From: Salirhabdus euzebyi
Lineage (GTDB): Bacteria; Bacillota; Bacilli; Bacillales; Alkalibacillaceae
DNA length: 64,000 nt
Reading direction: 5' to 3'
Assembly: GCF_014207435.1 (NCBI RefSeq)
Contig: NZ_JACHGH010000002.1
Coordinates: 124,001-188,000, forward strand
The notes under the pieces are model-generated. The model was given only the letters and a program-made list of their open reading frames with translations, made no database searches and was not told the origin of the DNA. How positions within the stretch are numbered: position 1 is the first letter of the stretch; every line of letters starts with the position of its first letter. Positions 56,971-64,000 of this stretch are shown in pieces. Made by a program: the position numbers and the translations under genes.

Positions 56971-57981
56971 CTATCTCTTCTTTTTCACTAATTCTTCACG
57001 GTTTAAGTTTTGAGGAGGTTTTTCCATCCATTGCTGTTTAATCATAAACTCAGCAAGGTCCTCTGCGTAATTGGCTAGTTCGGTAATCAGTCTGACATAA
57101 TTGATTCCTAAGTCCCTCCGTAAACTTGCCCCAATAGCTGAGCCATAATTATTAATACCAATACTAATCATTGCAGATACATTATTCGTAATAAGTTTAT
57201 CGGAAAATGGGGGTGTCGTGGAACCGAGTATATCACTATCCCAGCCAGAAGGAGCATGTATTGCTTCCTTCCGTAAAACTTGTGAAAATACTTCTGCATG
57301 CTTTTTAGCTATTTTGTGACCTCTATAAAGTAAATCTCGAACTTCTCTTTTTTCTGCTACTTGGCTATAGGCAAGCATCATTGCAGCAACCGTTAAGCTT
57401 CCTTCAATATTTGCTCCTAGATGGGATATTTCTACTGCTAGTAATGGTCTATCCTCATCTAAAAAACCATCCGTAAAAAATGTGGCTTTTTGCACATATT
57501 CTTTTTCTGTTGGATAGGCAAGTGAAGGACTTCTAACTAAAATACCCTTTCGTAACATTGTGTCAATAACAATGTCGTACAATTGATTGGATTGTTTTAA
57601 CCATTGTCCTGCAAGTTCTCGAACATCCTTTCTTACACAGGTGGATTTTCCTAATGCATAGTTCGTCAGTCCTGCTCTTGACATATGCTCCAAAAAACGA
57701 TACATCAGTAAGTCTGGAAATAACTTTGGGGCATCTTGATTCCAATCTTCCTCAGTAAAACCATCAGGGATAGGAATTCCTTCCTGTTTAAACAAAGTAC
57801 TAACCTGTTGGATATGCTCATTTGAACATTCTAAAGCGAAAGATAGAATAGGATTAAGGCTAGTATCCTCATTAGTTAATTGAAAATGCTTTAATATGTA
57901 ATAGGCAAGGGAATCTTGTAAATAGGTTGTCCATAGTAGAGAAATTTCTGTGGAGATTAACTTTGGATTGTGAATAGTCAT
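56971..57981 (-). CDS. DUF3231 family protein
   Basis: A 336-aa soluble protein of two ferritin-like helical halves (about 10-165 and 175-325), the arrangement of DUF3231. The halves share patterns such as EISLLWTTYLQ.. and EISHLGANIEGSL... Ferritin-like helices could bind metal but few classic ligands are clear. The ATG 57981 is preceded by AAAGTAGGTGC. Function unknown; related genes are found in spore formers. Confidence 0.88.
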   Translation of the reverse strand: MTIHNPKLISTEISLLWTTYLQDSLAYYILKHFQLTNEDTSLNPILSFALECSNEHIQQVSTLFKQEGIPIPDGFTEEDWNQDAPKLFPDLLMYRFLEHMSRAGLTNYALGKSTCVRKDVRELAGQWLKQSNQLYDIVIDTMLRKGILVRSPSLAYPTEKEYVQKATFFTDGFLDEDRPLLAVEISHLGANIEGSLTVAAMMLAYSQVAEKREVRDLLYRGHKIAKKHAEVFSQVLRKEAIHAPSGWDSDILGSTTPPFSDKLITNNVSAMISIGINNYGSAIGASLRRDLGINYVRLITELANYAEDLAEFMIKQQWMEKPPQNLNREELVKKKR

Positions 57982-58130
57982 TTTAGCACCTACTTTTTAT
58001 GAGTAGTTTGATGTAATCTACACACAAAAATACAGTAAAAATTTATAAATGAATAGTTTTTGCTTTTTGTAGGAATAAATGATAAGACAGGAGCGTTCCT
58101 TTTCCAAATGATTTAATTTGGGGTGATTAA

Positions 58131-58619
58131 GTGGTATTGCTGTTATTTGTATTCATAAATATTGTAGTTGCTGTTTATGCTATTCGCTATAAAAAAACTG
58201 GATTGGATCCATTAGAAATATTTGCTTACTGGTGCTTTACAGTAATATTAATTCAAAATAATTCCGCACTTTTACATTTAAATATAGAAGGGATTATACT
58301 GTCTGAGAGGGAAAGTTATAACTGGGCAGATTTATTAAATAGACTCATTTTTTTACCAATATTTTTCGTTTGGTTTATCAATCGATATGTTAGGACAGCA
58401 AATAGAAAAGAAAAGGCAATTTTGTTTTTTCTTTCTTTAAATATAGTTGTTGGGATAGAGTGGTTTGGTGACTGGGTAGGTTTGTACGAGCATAAACATT
58501 GGGAAATTTGGTGGTCCTATTTATCAAAGGGAACAATGCTATTGCTTGCCTTAATTTTTATGAAGATTTTCCGTCATTATTACTATAAAAGGGACAAAGC
58601 AAATGAATTTTACGTTTGA
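58131..58619 (+). CDS. CBO0543-family membrane protein, first of a pair
   Basis: A 162-aa membrane protein with four to five hydrophobic segments (first at 2-17, then 27-45, 68-88, 97-115, 130-148) starting at GTG 58131 after GGGGTGATT. Its VGIEWFGDWVGLYEHKHW pattern and its size match the CBO0543 group. The next gene starts inside its last 17 bases, so the two are translationally coupled. Function unknown. Confidence 0.78.
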   Translation: MVLLLFVFINIVVAVYAIRYKKTGLDPLEIFAYWCFTVILIQNNSALLHLNIEGIILSERESYNWADLLNRLIFLPIFFVWFINRYVRTANRKEKAILFFLSLNIVVGIEWFGDWVGLYEHKHWEIWWSYLSKGTMLLLALIFMKIFRHYYYKRDKANEFYV

Positions 58620-59094
58620 TTGGAACGAAACGTTTTTTATTCTCTCTAGCCTAGTCAGCTTAACCATTTTTTTCATATTACCGAAGCGATTTAATGGGTT
58701 TGTTACCTTTTTCATTTGGCTTTTTGCGATTGTATATATCGAAACAATTGACTATACCTTAGGGGTTAAACCGTATGACCTATATGATTTTCTTGATGGT
58801 CCGAAGTATCAGCCGACAACAGCATTTGCCCATTTTGCATTATATCCTTCATGTGCCTATATTTTTCTTTATTTTTATGATAAATGGGGGTTAAAAGGAA
58901 TTAGTCTACTAATGTATATCGTCGTTTGGACTGTAATATCTGTATTCTATGAATGGTTATGTGTTCTAAATGAGGTATTGCATTATAAAGAATGGAAAAT
59001 TTTCTATTCAATTCCTACCTATCCAATCAGTTGCTTTATTATGATTAAATTGTTTCAATTTATTAAACAAAATTTTAAGCATAGTCCACATTAA
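58603..59094 (+). CDS. CBO0543-family membrane protein, second of a pair
   Basis: A 163-aa protein with four to five membrane segments. The ATG 58603 lies inside the previous gene, with AAGGGACAAAG before it. It contains LFAIVYIETIDYTLGVKPYDLYDF and the conserved FYEWLCVLNEVLHYKEWK. The two proteins look like distant copies of one family. Likely form a complex (inference from overlap). A terminator follows. Confidence 0.78.
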   Translation: MNFTFDWNETFFILSSLVSLTIFFILPKRFNGFVTFFIWLFAIVYIETIDYTLGVKPYDLYDFLDGPKYQPTTAFAHFALYPSCAYIFLYFYDKWGLKGISLLMYIVVWTVISVFYEWLCVLNEVLHYKEWKIFYSIPTYPISCFIMIKLFQFIKQNFKHSPH

Positions 59095-59124
59095 AGGCTT
59101 GGGGTAAGTTCCTAAGCTTTTTTT
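59093..59124 (+). terminator. Rho-independent terminator
   Basis: 11-pair stem AAAGGCTTGGG/CCTAAGCTTTT with two G-T pairs and a 7-nt loop, then TTTT. Confidence 0.75.
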
Positions 59125-59137
59125 ACGGAAAAATTTT

Positions 59138-59183
59138 AATAGTAACAATTACTATTTACAAAAATGGTAGTGTGCGATAGAAT
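59138..59183 (+). promoter_or_regulatory. Zur-boxed promoter of the permease operon
   Basis: AATAGTAAC-A-ATTACTATT (59138-59156) is a 9-1-9 inverted repeat with one mismatch, the Zur pattern. It overlaps TTTACA (59155-59160), which is 17 bp from TAGAAT (59178-59183). The design is the same as at znuA (TTTACA overlapped by a Zur box). Confidence 0.75.
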
Positions 59184-59245
59184 TTGAATCATGATAGTAT
59201 GACCGTAAAAACTAGATTATTAATGTTACTTTGGGGGATTATGTA

Positions 59246-60250
59246 ATGGGGCGTAGAACGCATTCCTTTTTAATAGATTTTACAGGTGTTATTTTAGTTG
59301 GACTAGCCATAAGTATGATTACACTAGGAAACACAATAGAAAATTGGTTTTCTGTTTCTTCAGCCTTTCAAAATTTAAATACTATTTTTCTTAGTATTTT
59401 AATAGAAGCCGTACCGTTTGTTTTAATTGGTGTGCTTATTGCAGGTTTCATACAAATATTTATAACAGAAGAACATATTCAAAAATGGATACCCAAAAAT
59501 AAGTTTCTAGCGGTGACGATGAGCTGTGTTGTTGGTGCAGCTTTTCCTGCGTGTGAATGTGGCATTGTTCCGATTGTTAGAAGACTTATTGCCAAAGGGG
59601 TTCCAATATATGCAGGAATAGGCTTTTTGTTAACTGGTCCGCTAATCAACCCTATCGTTATTTTTTCAACGTATATGGCATTTGGTAATGATTTTAAAAT
59701 TGCAGCTATGCGAATGATTCTTGGATTTGCTATTGCGATGATTATTGCTTTAATTATTAGCTTGTTTGTTAAAGGTAACCAACTAAAACCATCAGCATTG
59801 CATGCAAATGCTAACACGAACAAGGAACATCATAAGCAAAAGTTTAGTCAAAAAATATGGGGCATGCTAACCCATTCCGTTGATGAGTTTTTTGATATGG
59901 TAAAATATTTAATTATCGGTGCTTTTTTAGCAGCGGCAGTTCAAGTTTATGTATCATCTGAAACGTTGTTAGGTATAGGGACTGGAGTTGTTTCATCCAC
60001 ACTTGTTATGATGGGATTGGCATACGTTCTCTCATTATGTTCAGAGGCGGATGCATTTATCGGTGCGTCCTTCAGAAATCTTTTTCCAACAACAGCTATT
60101 ATGGGATTCTTAATATATGGACCGATGATCGATTTGAAAAATACGTTTATGATGTTAAGTGTCTTTAAGGCAAGATTTGTCTTTTTCTTTGTAGCACTAG
60201 TTACAATTGTTGTCCTTAGTGTATTAATTCTTGTACAAGGTATTTTGTAG
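59246..60250 (+). CDS. ycgR: Permease, DUF318/UPF0718 (YcgR-like)
   Basis: A 334-aa membrane protein with about eight segments. ATG 59246 is chosen after GGGGGATT; the TTG at 59231 overlaps this region. Family motifs are AFPACECGIVPIVRRLI near 98-114 (Cys-Glu-Cys) and CSEADAFIGASF near 271; both could handle a metal. It shows two repeated halves. In B. subtilis the relatives ycgR and ycgQ lie together. With the Zur box and the His-rich partner, a zinc-related function (delivery or transport under zinc limitation) is a good inference. Confidence 0.88.
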   Translation: MGRRTHSFLIDFTGVILVGLAISMITLGNTIENWFSVSSAFQNLNTIFLSILIEAVPFVLIGVLIAGFIQIFITEEHIQKWIPKNKFLAVTMSCVVGAAFPACECGIVPIVRRLIAKGVPIYAGIGFLLTGPLINPIVIFSTYMAFGNDFKIAAMRMILGFAIAMIIALIISLFVKGNQLKPSALHANANTNKEHHKQKFSQKIWGMLTHSVDEFFDMVKYLIIGAFLAAAVQVYVSSETLLGIGTGVVSSTLVMMGLAYVLSLCSEADAFIGASFRNLFPTTAIMGFLIYGPMIDLKNTFMMLSVFKARFVFFFVALVTIVVLSVLILVQGIL

Positions 60251-60262
60251 GGAGGAATAAAA

Positions 60263-61237
60263 ATGATTTTTCATTTTCAACAGGCCCTTAGAGCATATAT
60301 TTTAATAGCATTCACGGTCTTTTTATGGCATTTACATTATTCAGGTGAAATAACGAAATATATTAATCCAAAGTACGAAATGATTAGCCATATAGGAGCA
60401 GTTATTTTCCTCCTTTTATTTATCGTGCAAGTGGGTAGAATATGGACAAAAAAACATGAGCATAACGAACATTGCCACCATGATCATAACCATGACCATG
60501 GAAATACACCATTTAATCTAAAGAAGCTTGTATCTTATGCCATTGTTATTTTCCCACTGGCAACAGGCTACCTACTTCCAGCTAAAACGCTGGACGCATC
60601 TATTGCTGCAAAAAAAGGAACTATGTTAGTCCTTTCAGGGAAGGCACAGGAGGTTTCGAATCAACAAGCCAATCTTCCGGATGTGATAGAAACACCTCCT
60701 GTAGAAAGTGACAACACTACTCAAATAGATCCAGAACTTAATAATGTAGACGAATACAATAATGAAAATATTCCACCTATTGATGACAATGTTCAAGATC
60801 CCAATGCTTATTCCAATACAGTTTCAGAGGAAAAGTATAATGAAATGATAAGTGAGTTAGAAAATAGTTCTGTCATTGAAATGACAGCCCAAAACTATTC
60901 AGCTTTCTATGAAATAATCAATCGGGACTTAAGCCAATATATTGGAAAAACAATCAAATTTAAAGGATTCGTTTATAAAGAGGACGGCTTTACCTCTAAC
61001 CAACTCGTTTTAGGGCAATTTTTAGTTACGCACTGTGTAGCTGACGCAAGTATAGTTGGTTTTTTATCTGAGTTTGATGAAGCTTCATCAATCGATGTAG
61101 ACACGTGGGTTCAAGCAGAGGGAATAATAGAATTAGGATCCTATAACGGTGTAGAAATGCCTATTGTGAAGGTGAATAACTGGAAAGTCATAGGAGAACC
61201 AGATCAACCATATTTATATTCATTGTATACGAACTAG
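60263..61237 (+). CDS. ycgQ: TIGR03943 family protein (YcgQ-like) with His-rich loop
   Basis: A 324-aa membrane-bound protein: two N-terminal helices (about 5-24 and 36-55), then KKHEHNEHCHHDHNHDHGN (near 72-90), a third helix, an acidic Asn/Pro-rich spacer and the C-terminal beta domain (about 200-320) with GKTIKFKGFVYKEDGF and VTHCVADASIVGF. It follows the permease by 12 bp behind GGGAGG, so one operon. Histidine motif suggests zinc binding. Larger than the 285-aa B. subtilis protein because of the spacer. Confidence 0.88.
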   Translation: MIFHFQQALRAYILIAFTVFLWHLHYSGEITKYINPKYEMISHIGAVIFLLLFIVQVGRIWTKKHEHNEHCHHDHNHDHGNTPFNLKKLVSYAIVIFPLATGYLLPAKTLDASIAAKKGTMLVLSGKAQEVSNQQANLPDVIETPPVESDNTTQIDPELNNVDEYNNENIPPIDDNVQDPNAYSNTVSEEKYNEMISELENSSVIEMTAQNYSAFYEIINRDLSQYIGKTIKFKGFVYKEDGFTSNQLVLGQFLVTHCVADASIVGFLSEFDEASSIDVDTWVQAEGIIELGSYNGVEMPIVKVNNWKVIGEPDQPYLYSLYTN

Positions 61238-61274
61238 CTATAAAATGGTTGATTAAAATGAATGAAGGATGATA

Positions 61275-61320
61275 AAAAGGCTTCCGAAAATGTGCAACTT
61301 TTTGGAAAAGCCTTTTTCTT
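61275..61320 (+). terminator. Rho-independent terminator
   Basis: AAAGGCTTCC...GGAAAAGCCTTT hairpin with a larger A/T-rich loop, then TTTTC. Confidence 0.65.
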
Positions 61321-61411
61321 TTGAAATGGAACCGAATTGGTTGACAGAAATCCGACAGAGCTTTAAAGTTTAACTTGGTAAAAATCCCACAGCTCTTTGG
61401 AGGAGAAATGT

Positions 61412-61771
61412 ATGTTGTATATAGGTATAGGGTTATTGATAATTGCTCTTTATTTTTTGTATGCACGATACTTTCCAATCTATGGCGTTCCTTGCATGGA
61501 GCATCTAACGATTAAGGAAGGTGTATTACTAATAGACGTCAGGGACTATATTGATGCATCAAGTGACCCAATTGCTGGGTCTAAAAATATTCCTTTAGCT
61601 TATTTAAAGAGAAATATACAAGACGTAGTTGGCCAGGAAATCTATGTAATTGCCGCAGATCGCCTTGAGAAAAATATCGGCATTCGACTTTTACAAAGAA
61701 ATGGATTAAAAGTAGCTGGTTACAAACTCACTACATGCAAGTGTTTTGAAAAGGTGAATTCACCTGCATAG
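61412..61771 (+). CDS. Rhodanese-like domain protein lacking the catalytic Cys
   Basis: A 119-aa protein with an N-terminal membrane anchor (about 2-19) and a rhodanese fold: LLIDVRDYIDASSDPIAGSKNIP (near 39-61) is the domain signature. The active loop reads IYVIAADRLEKN, with Ala-Ala where sulfurtransferases have Cys (about 81-82), so it is unlikely to transfer sulfur by the usual mechanism. A C-terminal TTCKC pair could be redox-active. ATG 61412 is about 7 nt after TTTGGAGGAG. Role unknown. Confidence 0.85.
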   Translation: MLYIGIGLLIIALYFLYARYFPIYGVPCMEHLTIKEGVLLIDVRDYIDASSDPIAGSKNIPLAYLKRNIQDVVGQEIYVIAADRLEKNIGIRLLQRNGLKVAGYKLTTCKCFEKVNSPA

Positions 61772-61785
61772 AGAAGCTATAAAGC

Positions 61786-61824
61786 GAAGTTATGCTCCAT
61801 TTGGAGTTCATAACTTCTTTTTTT
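61786..61824 (+). terminator. Rho-independent terminator
   Basis: GAAGTTATG/CATAACTTC with an inner CTCCA/TGGAG stem, then a long T run. Confidence 0.9.
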
Positions 61825-61919
61825 ATACATACAATTGTTAATGGATAAGTGTAATGCTTCTTATGATGAATCTATTAAAATCACTAATAGATGAAGAGGA
61901 GAAGGGAGGGGAAAATGGG

Positions 61920-62459
61920 GTGAAAACGTTAAGTGTAAAGCTGTTAGTTTCTGTGATGAATAGATTTTCTCTGGATGAGGAAACTGCTACACAACTGATA
62001 AGCCAAGCACTAAAGGATCAAGAGGTAATTTCGTTTATCACGGATAAAATTGGACAAGAAAAAATTGCGTCCAGTCCATCCCTTGAATCTTTTAAGCAGG
62101 AGAAGCAACGACGAGAGTGGTATAGTGAGTATAAAAAATTAGAAGAACGAACAAGATGGGCTATGAAGGTGAGTATTCCAGAAGTACTAATCGACGAGGA
62201 TTTAAAACGGAGATTCTCCGTAATAGAATGTAAACGTATTGCATTAAAAAGAGTTGCTGACCATTTTGGGGTCCGTTGTACAAGATGTAATGGAACAGGA
62301 GTATATGTTCAATCCACTATTGATGACAAAAGGTGTTGGAAATGTTTCGGGTATAAAAAATTTGTAGACTATGATGATTTGAAAATAAGAAAAAGTATTG
62401 AGCGGGCAGTGGAGAAAGATAATCCATTTCAGCCATTATCAGTTGGGGAGAAAGAATAG
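61920..62459 (+). CDS. Hypothetical zinc-ribbon protein
   Basis: A 179-aa soluble protein. GTG 61920 is preferred because GGGAGGGG is at the right distance; the ATG at 61854 has no site. The C-terminal third has CTRCNGTG (near 119-126) and CWKCFGYKKF (near 138-147), a DnaJ-like zinc-binding pair CxxCxGxG..CxxC. The N-terminal part is helical (about 1-90, then a Lys-rich KRRFSVIECKRIALKR). Related genes in Bacillaceae are of unknown function. Terminator directly after. Confidence 0.75.
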   Translation: MKTLSVKLLVSVMNRFSLDEETATQLISQALKDQEVISFITDKIGQEKIASSPSLESFKQEKQRREWYSEYKKLEERTRWAMKVSIPEVLIDEDLKRRFSVIECKRIALKRVADHFGVRCTRCNGTGVYVQSTIDDKRCWKCFGYKKFVDYDDLKIRKSIERAVEKDNPFQPLSVGEKE

Positions 62460-62490
62460 AGAAAACCACATATCAATATGTGGTTTTCTT
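62460..62490. terminator. Bidirectional terminator
   Basis: 14-bp perfect stem AGAAAACCACATAT/ATATGTGGTTTTCT with a CA loop, between convergent genes. Confidence 0.92.
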
Positions 62491-62492
62491 CA

Positions 62493-63113
62493 TTAATACA
62501 ACCTTTTCGTATAACTTTCCTGAAGTAGCTTCTGTACTTCCTGATTAGGAATTTTGGCATGTTCTGATAATATTTTAGCTGGAGAAGGCAGATTTTTTTG
62601 ATTAGTCCATGATTCCGGGTCCCAGAGTTTAGATCGTTTAAATGCTTTGGCACAGTGGATAAAGCACTCTTCTACCTCTACACAAATTCCTAGCAGTGGA
62701 ATCTTTCCCTGTGCCTCCATTTTTTGCAATAGTTCTTCATCCTTGATAATTTCAGCCCTCCCATTTATTCGAAGTGTTTCTTCTAAACCAGGAATGATGA
62801 AAATTAATCCAACACTTGGGTTTGTTAAAATATTCCTCATTGAGTCGATGCGTTTATTCCCAGGTCTTTCAGGAATAACCAAGTGTTTTTCATCTAAAAC
62901 ATGAACAAAACCAGGTGCATCTCCTCTAGGTGACGCATCACAGGCACCATTTTCATTTGCTGTTGACATCACTAGAAAAGGGGACTTGGCTAGAAACTCT
63001 ATACAATTCCCATCTAAATATGTGATTACTTTATTTTCTACTAGTTTACTAGGTGTACCTAAAATCTCTCTTAATTCATCTTCGGACTTTATTGTCTCTT
63101 TAATCTTACTCAA
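62493..63113 (-). CDS. Pyridoxamine 5'-phosphate oxidase family (FMN) protein
   Basis: A 206-aa split-barrel flavin protein of the DR_2398/MSMEG-type group. Typical stretches are FLVMSTANENGACDASPRGD (near 46-65), ERPGNKRIDSMRNILTNPSVGLIF (near 82-105, FMN phosphate contact) and LRINGRAEII near 114. The protein is probably an oxidoreductase with F420 or FMN; no PdxH substrate residues are evident. It lies 15 bp after the VOC gene. Start ATG 63113 behind TGAGGAAATT. Confidence 0.88.
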   Translation of the reverse strand: MSKIKETIKSEDELREILGTPSKLVENKVITYLDGNCIEFLAKSPFLVMSTANENGACDASPRGDAPGFVHVLDEKHLVIPERPGNKRIDSMRNILTNPSVGLIFIIPGLEETLRINGRAEIIKDEELLQKMEAQGKIPLLGICVEVEECFIHCAKAFKRSKLWDPESWTNQKNLPSPAKILSEHAKIPNQEVQKLLQESYTKRLY

Positions 63114-63128
63114 ATTTCCTCACGCTCC

Positions 63129-63509
63129 CTAAGTATTTGAATAATTAAACTCAATTAAGTTTCCATCAGGATCACTAACGAATACTTGGTGCCAGCCCGT
63201 AATACTATTCGGTTTGTTTAAAATGGAAACCCCGTAATGATTCATTCTATTAATAAATTTATCTATATTTGAAACCCGGATGGCAAAATGTCCATCCCGT
63301 GAATCCAATTTCGTTGTCCCCCTTAATGTATTTCCTTCATTATGTATGATCAAATGTATTTGTGTATGGCCAACCTCATACCATGCCCCTGGAAAGTCAA
63401 AATCCGGCCGATCTTTACTTTCTTTTAATCCTAAAATTTCTTCATAAAAGTATTTTGATTTTTTTAAGTTCGTCACTAGTAAAGAAACATGATGTATTCC
63501 TTCATACAT
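63129..63509 (-). CDS. VOC-family (glyoxalase-like) protein
   Basis: A 126-aa metal-dependent VOC protein of two beta-alpha-beta-beta-beta motifs. HHVSLLVTNLKKSKYFYEEILGL starts motif 1, HIQIHLIIH carries a His and the second motif ends with DPDGNLIEF carrying the Glu. Glyoxalase, dioxygenase or fosfomycin-resistance relatives share this fold. ATG 63509 has AAAGGAGCTGG. It precedes the flavin protein on the minus strand; one transcript. Confidence 0.9.
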   Translation of the reverse strand: MYEGIHHVSLLVTNLKKSKYFYEEILGLKESKDRPDFDFPGAWYEVGHTQIHLIIHNEGNTLRGTTKLDSRDGHFAIRVSNIDKFINRMNHYGVSILNKPNSITGWHQVFVSDPDGNLIEFNYSNT

Positions 63510-63610
63510 AGTTTGCCAGCTCCTTTTTTGCTAAATCAATATCCATGATATCACTTAGCTCCTTATGATACACTTAAATAGTACCGTTGATTGCAAAGGT
63601 TGGTGGAATA

Positions 63611-63913
63611 TTGAAACTCGAAATTAGAGAACAAGCATTAACGAATTTACGTGAATTAATTGTAAATGATAAGGTATTAAGAATTGATGCAAAATATACA
63701 GGTGGTTGAAGTGCGAATACGGATTATAAATTGGTCCTGGATGGATCAAATGATACAGATATAGAACTAAATTCAGAAGGTATAAGTATTTGCATGACAC
63801 CTTTCACAAAAGAGACCATAGGGGAGCACTTTATTATTGATTTTAACCAGAACTATGGATTTGTTTTAAAAACACCGAATGAAGTGTTAGCTTTTGGTTT
63901 AAAGGTGAAGTAA
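63611..63913 (+). CDS. HesB/IscA-like protein with in-frame TGA at the conserved Cys
   Basis: TTG 63611 (GGTGG 5 nt upstream) opens KLEIREQALTNLRELI and continues to KYTGG, then TGA at 63707, then SANTDYKLVLDGS in the same frame, to the end FGLKVK and TAA at 63913; 100 codons in all, normal for this HesB-like family. Members have GGCS at this place, so TGA replaces the Cys codon. Either it is a nonsense mutation (pseudogene), or a selenocysteine codon. A stem TTGGTCC/GGATCAA (63731-63749) with loop TGGAT, 21 nt after TGA, is in the distance range for a bacterial SECIS. No selC, selA or selB is in view. A terminator follows. Confidence 0.7.
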
Positions 63914-63940
63914 ATAATTAATCAGTTTCATATGGAAGGC

Positions 63941-63976
63941 GATAGGATGAGGTTATTAAATACTCATCCTATTTTT
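63941..63976 (+). terminator. Rho-independent terminator
   Basis: 10-bp perfect stem ATAGGATGAG/CTCATCCTAT with an 11-nt loop, then TTTTAT. Confidence 0.9.
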
Positions 63977-64000
63977 ATGGTCTTTGTGTTAATATATGAC

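Overview
This window is a stretch of chromosome from a low-GC, spore-forming Firmicute of the family Bacillaceae. The evidence is an SspL-type spore protein, three orphan phosphorelay-style histidine kinases, a YfhD protein, a CotJC/YdbD-like manganese catalase, a yrrT-luxS-mccA-mccB cluster, Zur with its binding sites, a yojN/yojO pair, yfmL and uvsE. Genes are AT-rich, most have strong Shine-Dalgarno sites, TTG and GTG starts are frequent, and rho-independent terminators follow most transcription units. I see no rRNA, tRNA, CRISPR array, prophage or transposase gene. Genus cannot be fixed from this alone.

Layout. 1-7.4 kb: two histidine kinases (the first cut by the window edge), a threonine/serine dehydratase, an unannotated 39-codon gene on the minus strand, and a PAS-GGDEF-EAL c-di-GMP protein. 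7.5-12.1 kb: a GsaB-like aminomutase with an RpiR regulator, then a second-type arginyl-tRNA synthetase behind a complete arginine T-box, with a 57-aa cysteine-rich protein. 12.2-15.8 kb: small membrane protein, acetyltransferase, UvsE, YfhD, HAD phosphatase. 15.8-20.5 kb: MoxR/vWA pair (yojN/yojO) and a haem catalase. 20.7-22.4 kb: zur and a lone zinc-binding lipoprotein with two Zur boxes. 24-28 kb: WrbA, then yrrT-luxS-mccA-mccB for methionine-to-cysteine recycling. 28-45 kb: transporters, acetyltransferases, lipoproteins, a muramidase-type amidase, a third histidine kinase, spore-related small genes and 5'-3' exonuclease. 45-53 kb: M20 peptidase, MarR-ABC exporter operon, MFS exporter behind a leader that looks like an attenuator, BCCT transporter, patatin. 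53.6-56.1 kb: tandem DEAD-box helicases. 57-63 kb: DUF3231 protein, CBO0543 pair, a Zur-boxed permease/TIGR03943 pair, small genes. The last gene is a HesB/IscA-like protein whose conserved cysteine codon is TGA.

The genes link up in several places. Zinc homeostasis is spread over two loci that share the same promoter design (TTTACA -35 overlapped by a 9-1-9 Zur box). Sulfur recycling is one operon with its own promoter and a CymR-like site. Two drug-exporter units sit side by side with different local control (MarR palindrome; leader peptide plus terminator).

The most unusual items are the in-frame TGA in the HesB-like gene with a possible SECIS-like hairpin, a dispersed intergenic repeat family in at least five places (one copy flanked by a 10-bp direct repeat, as for a MITE), the MFS leader, and one DUF2164 gene that has decayed into a pseudogene.
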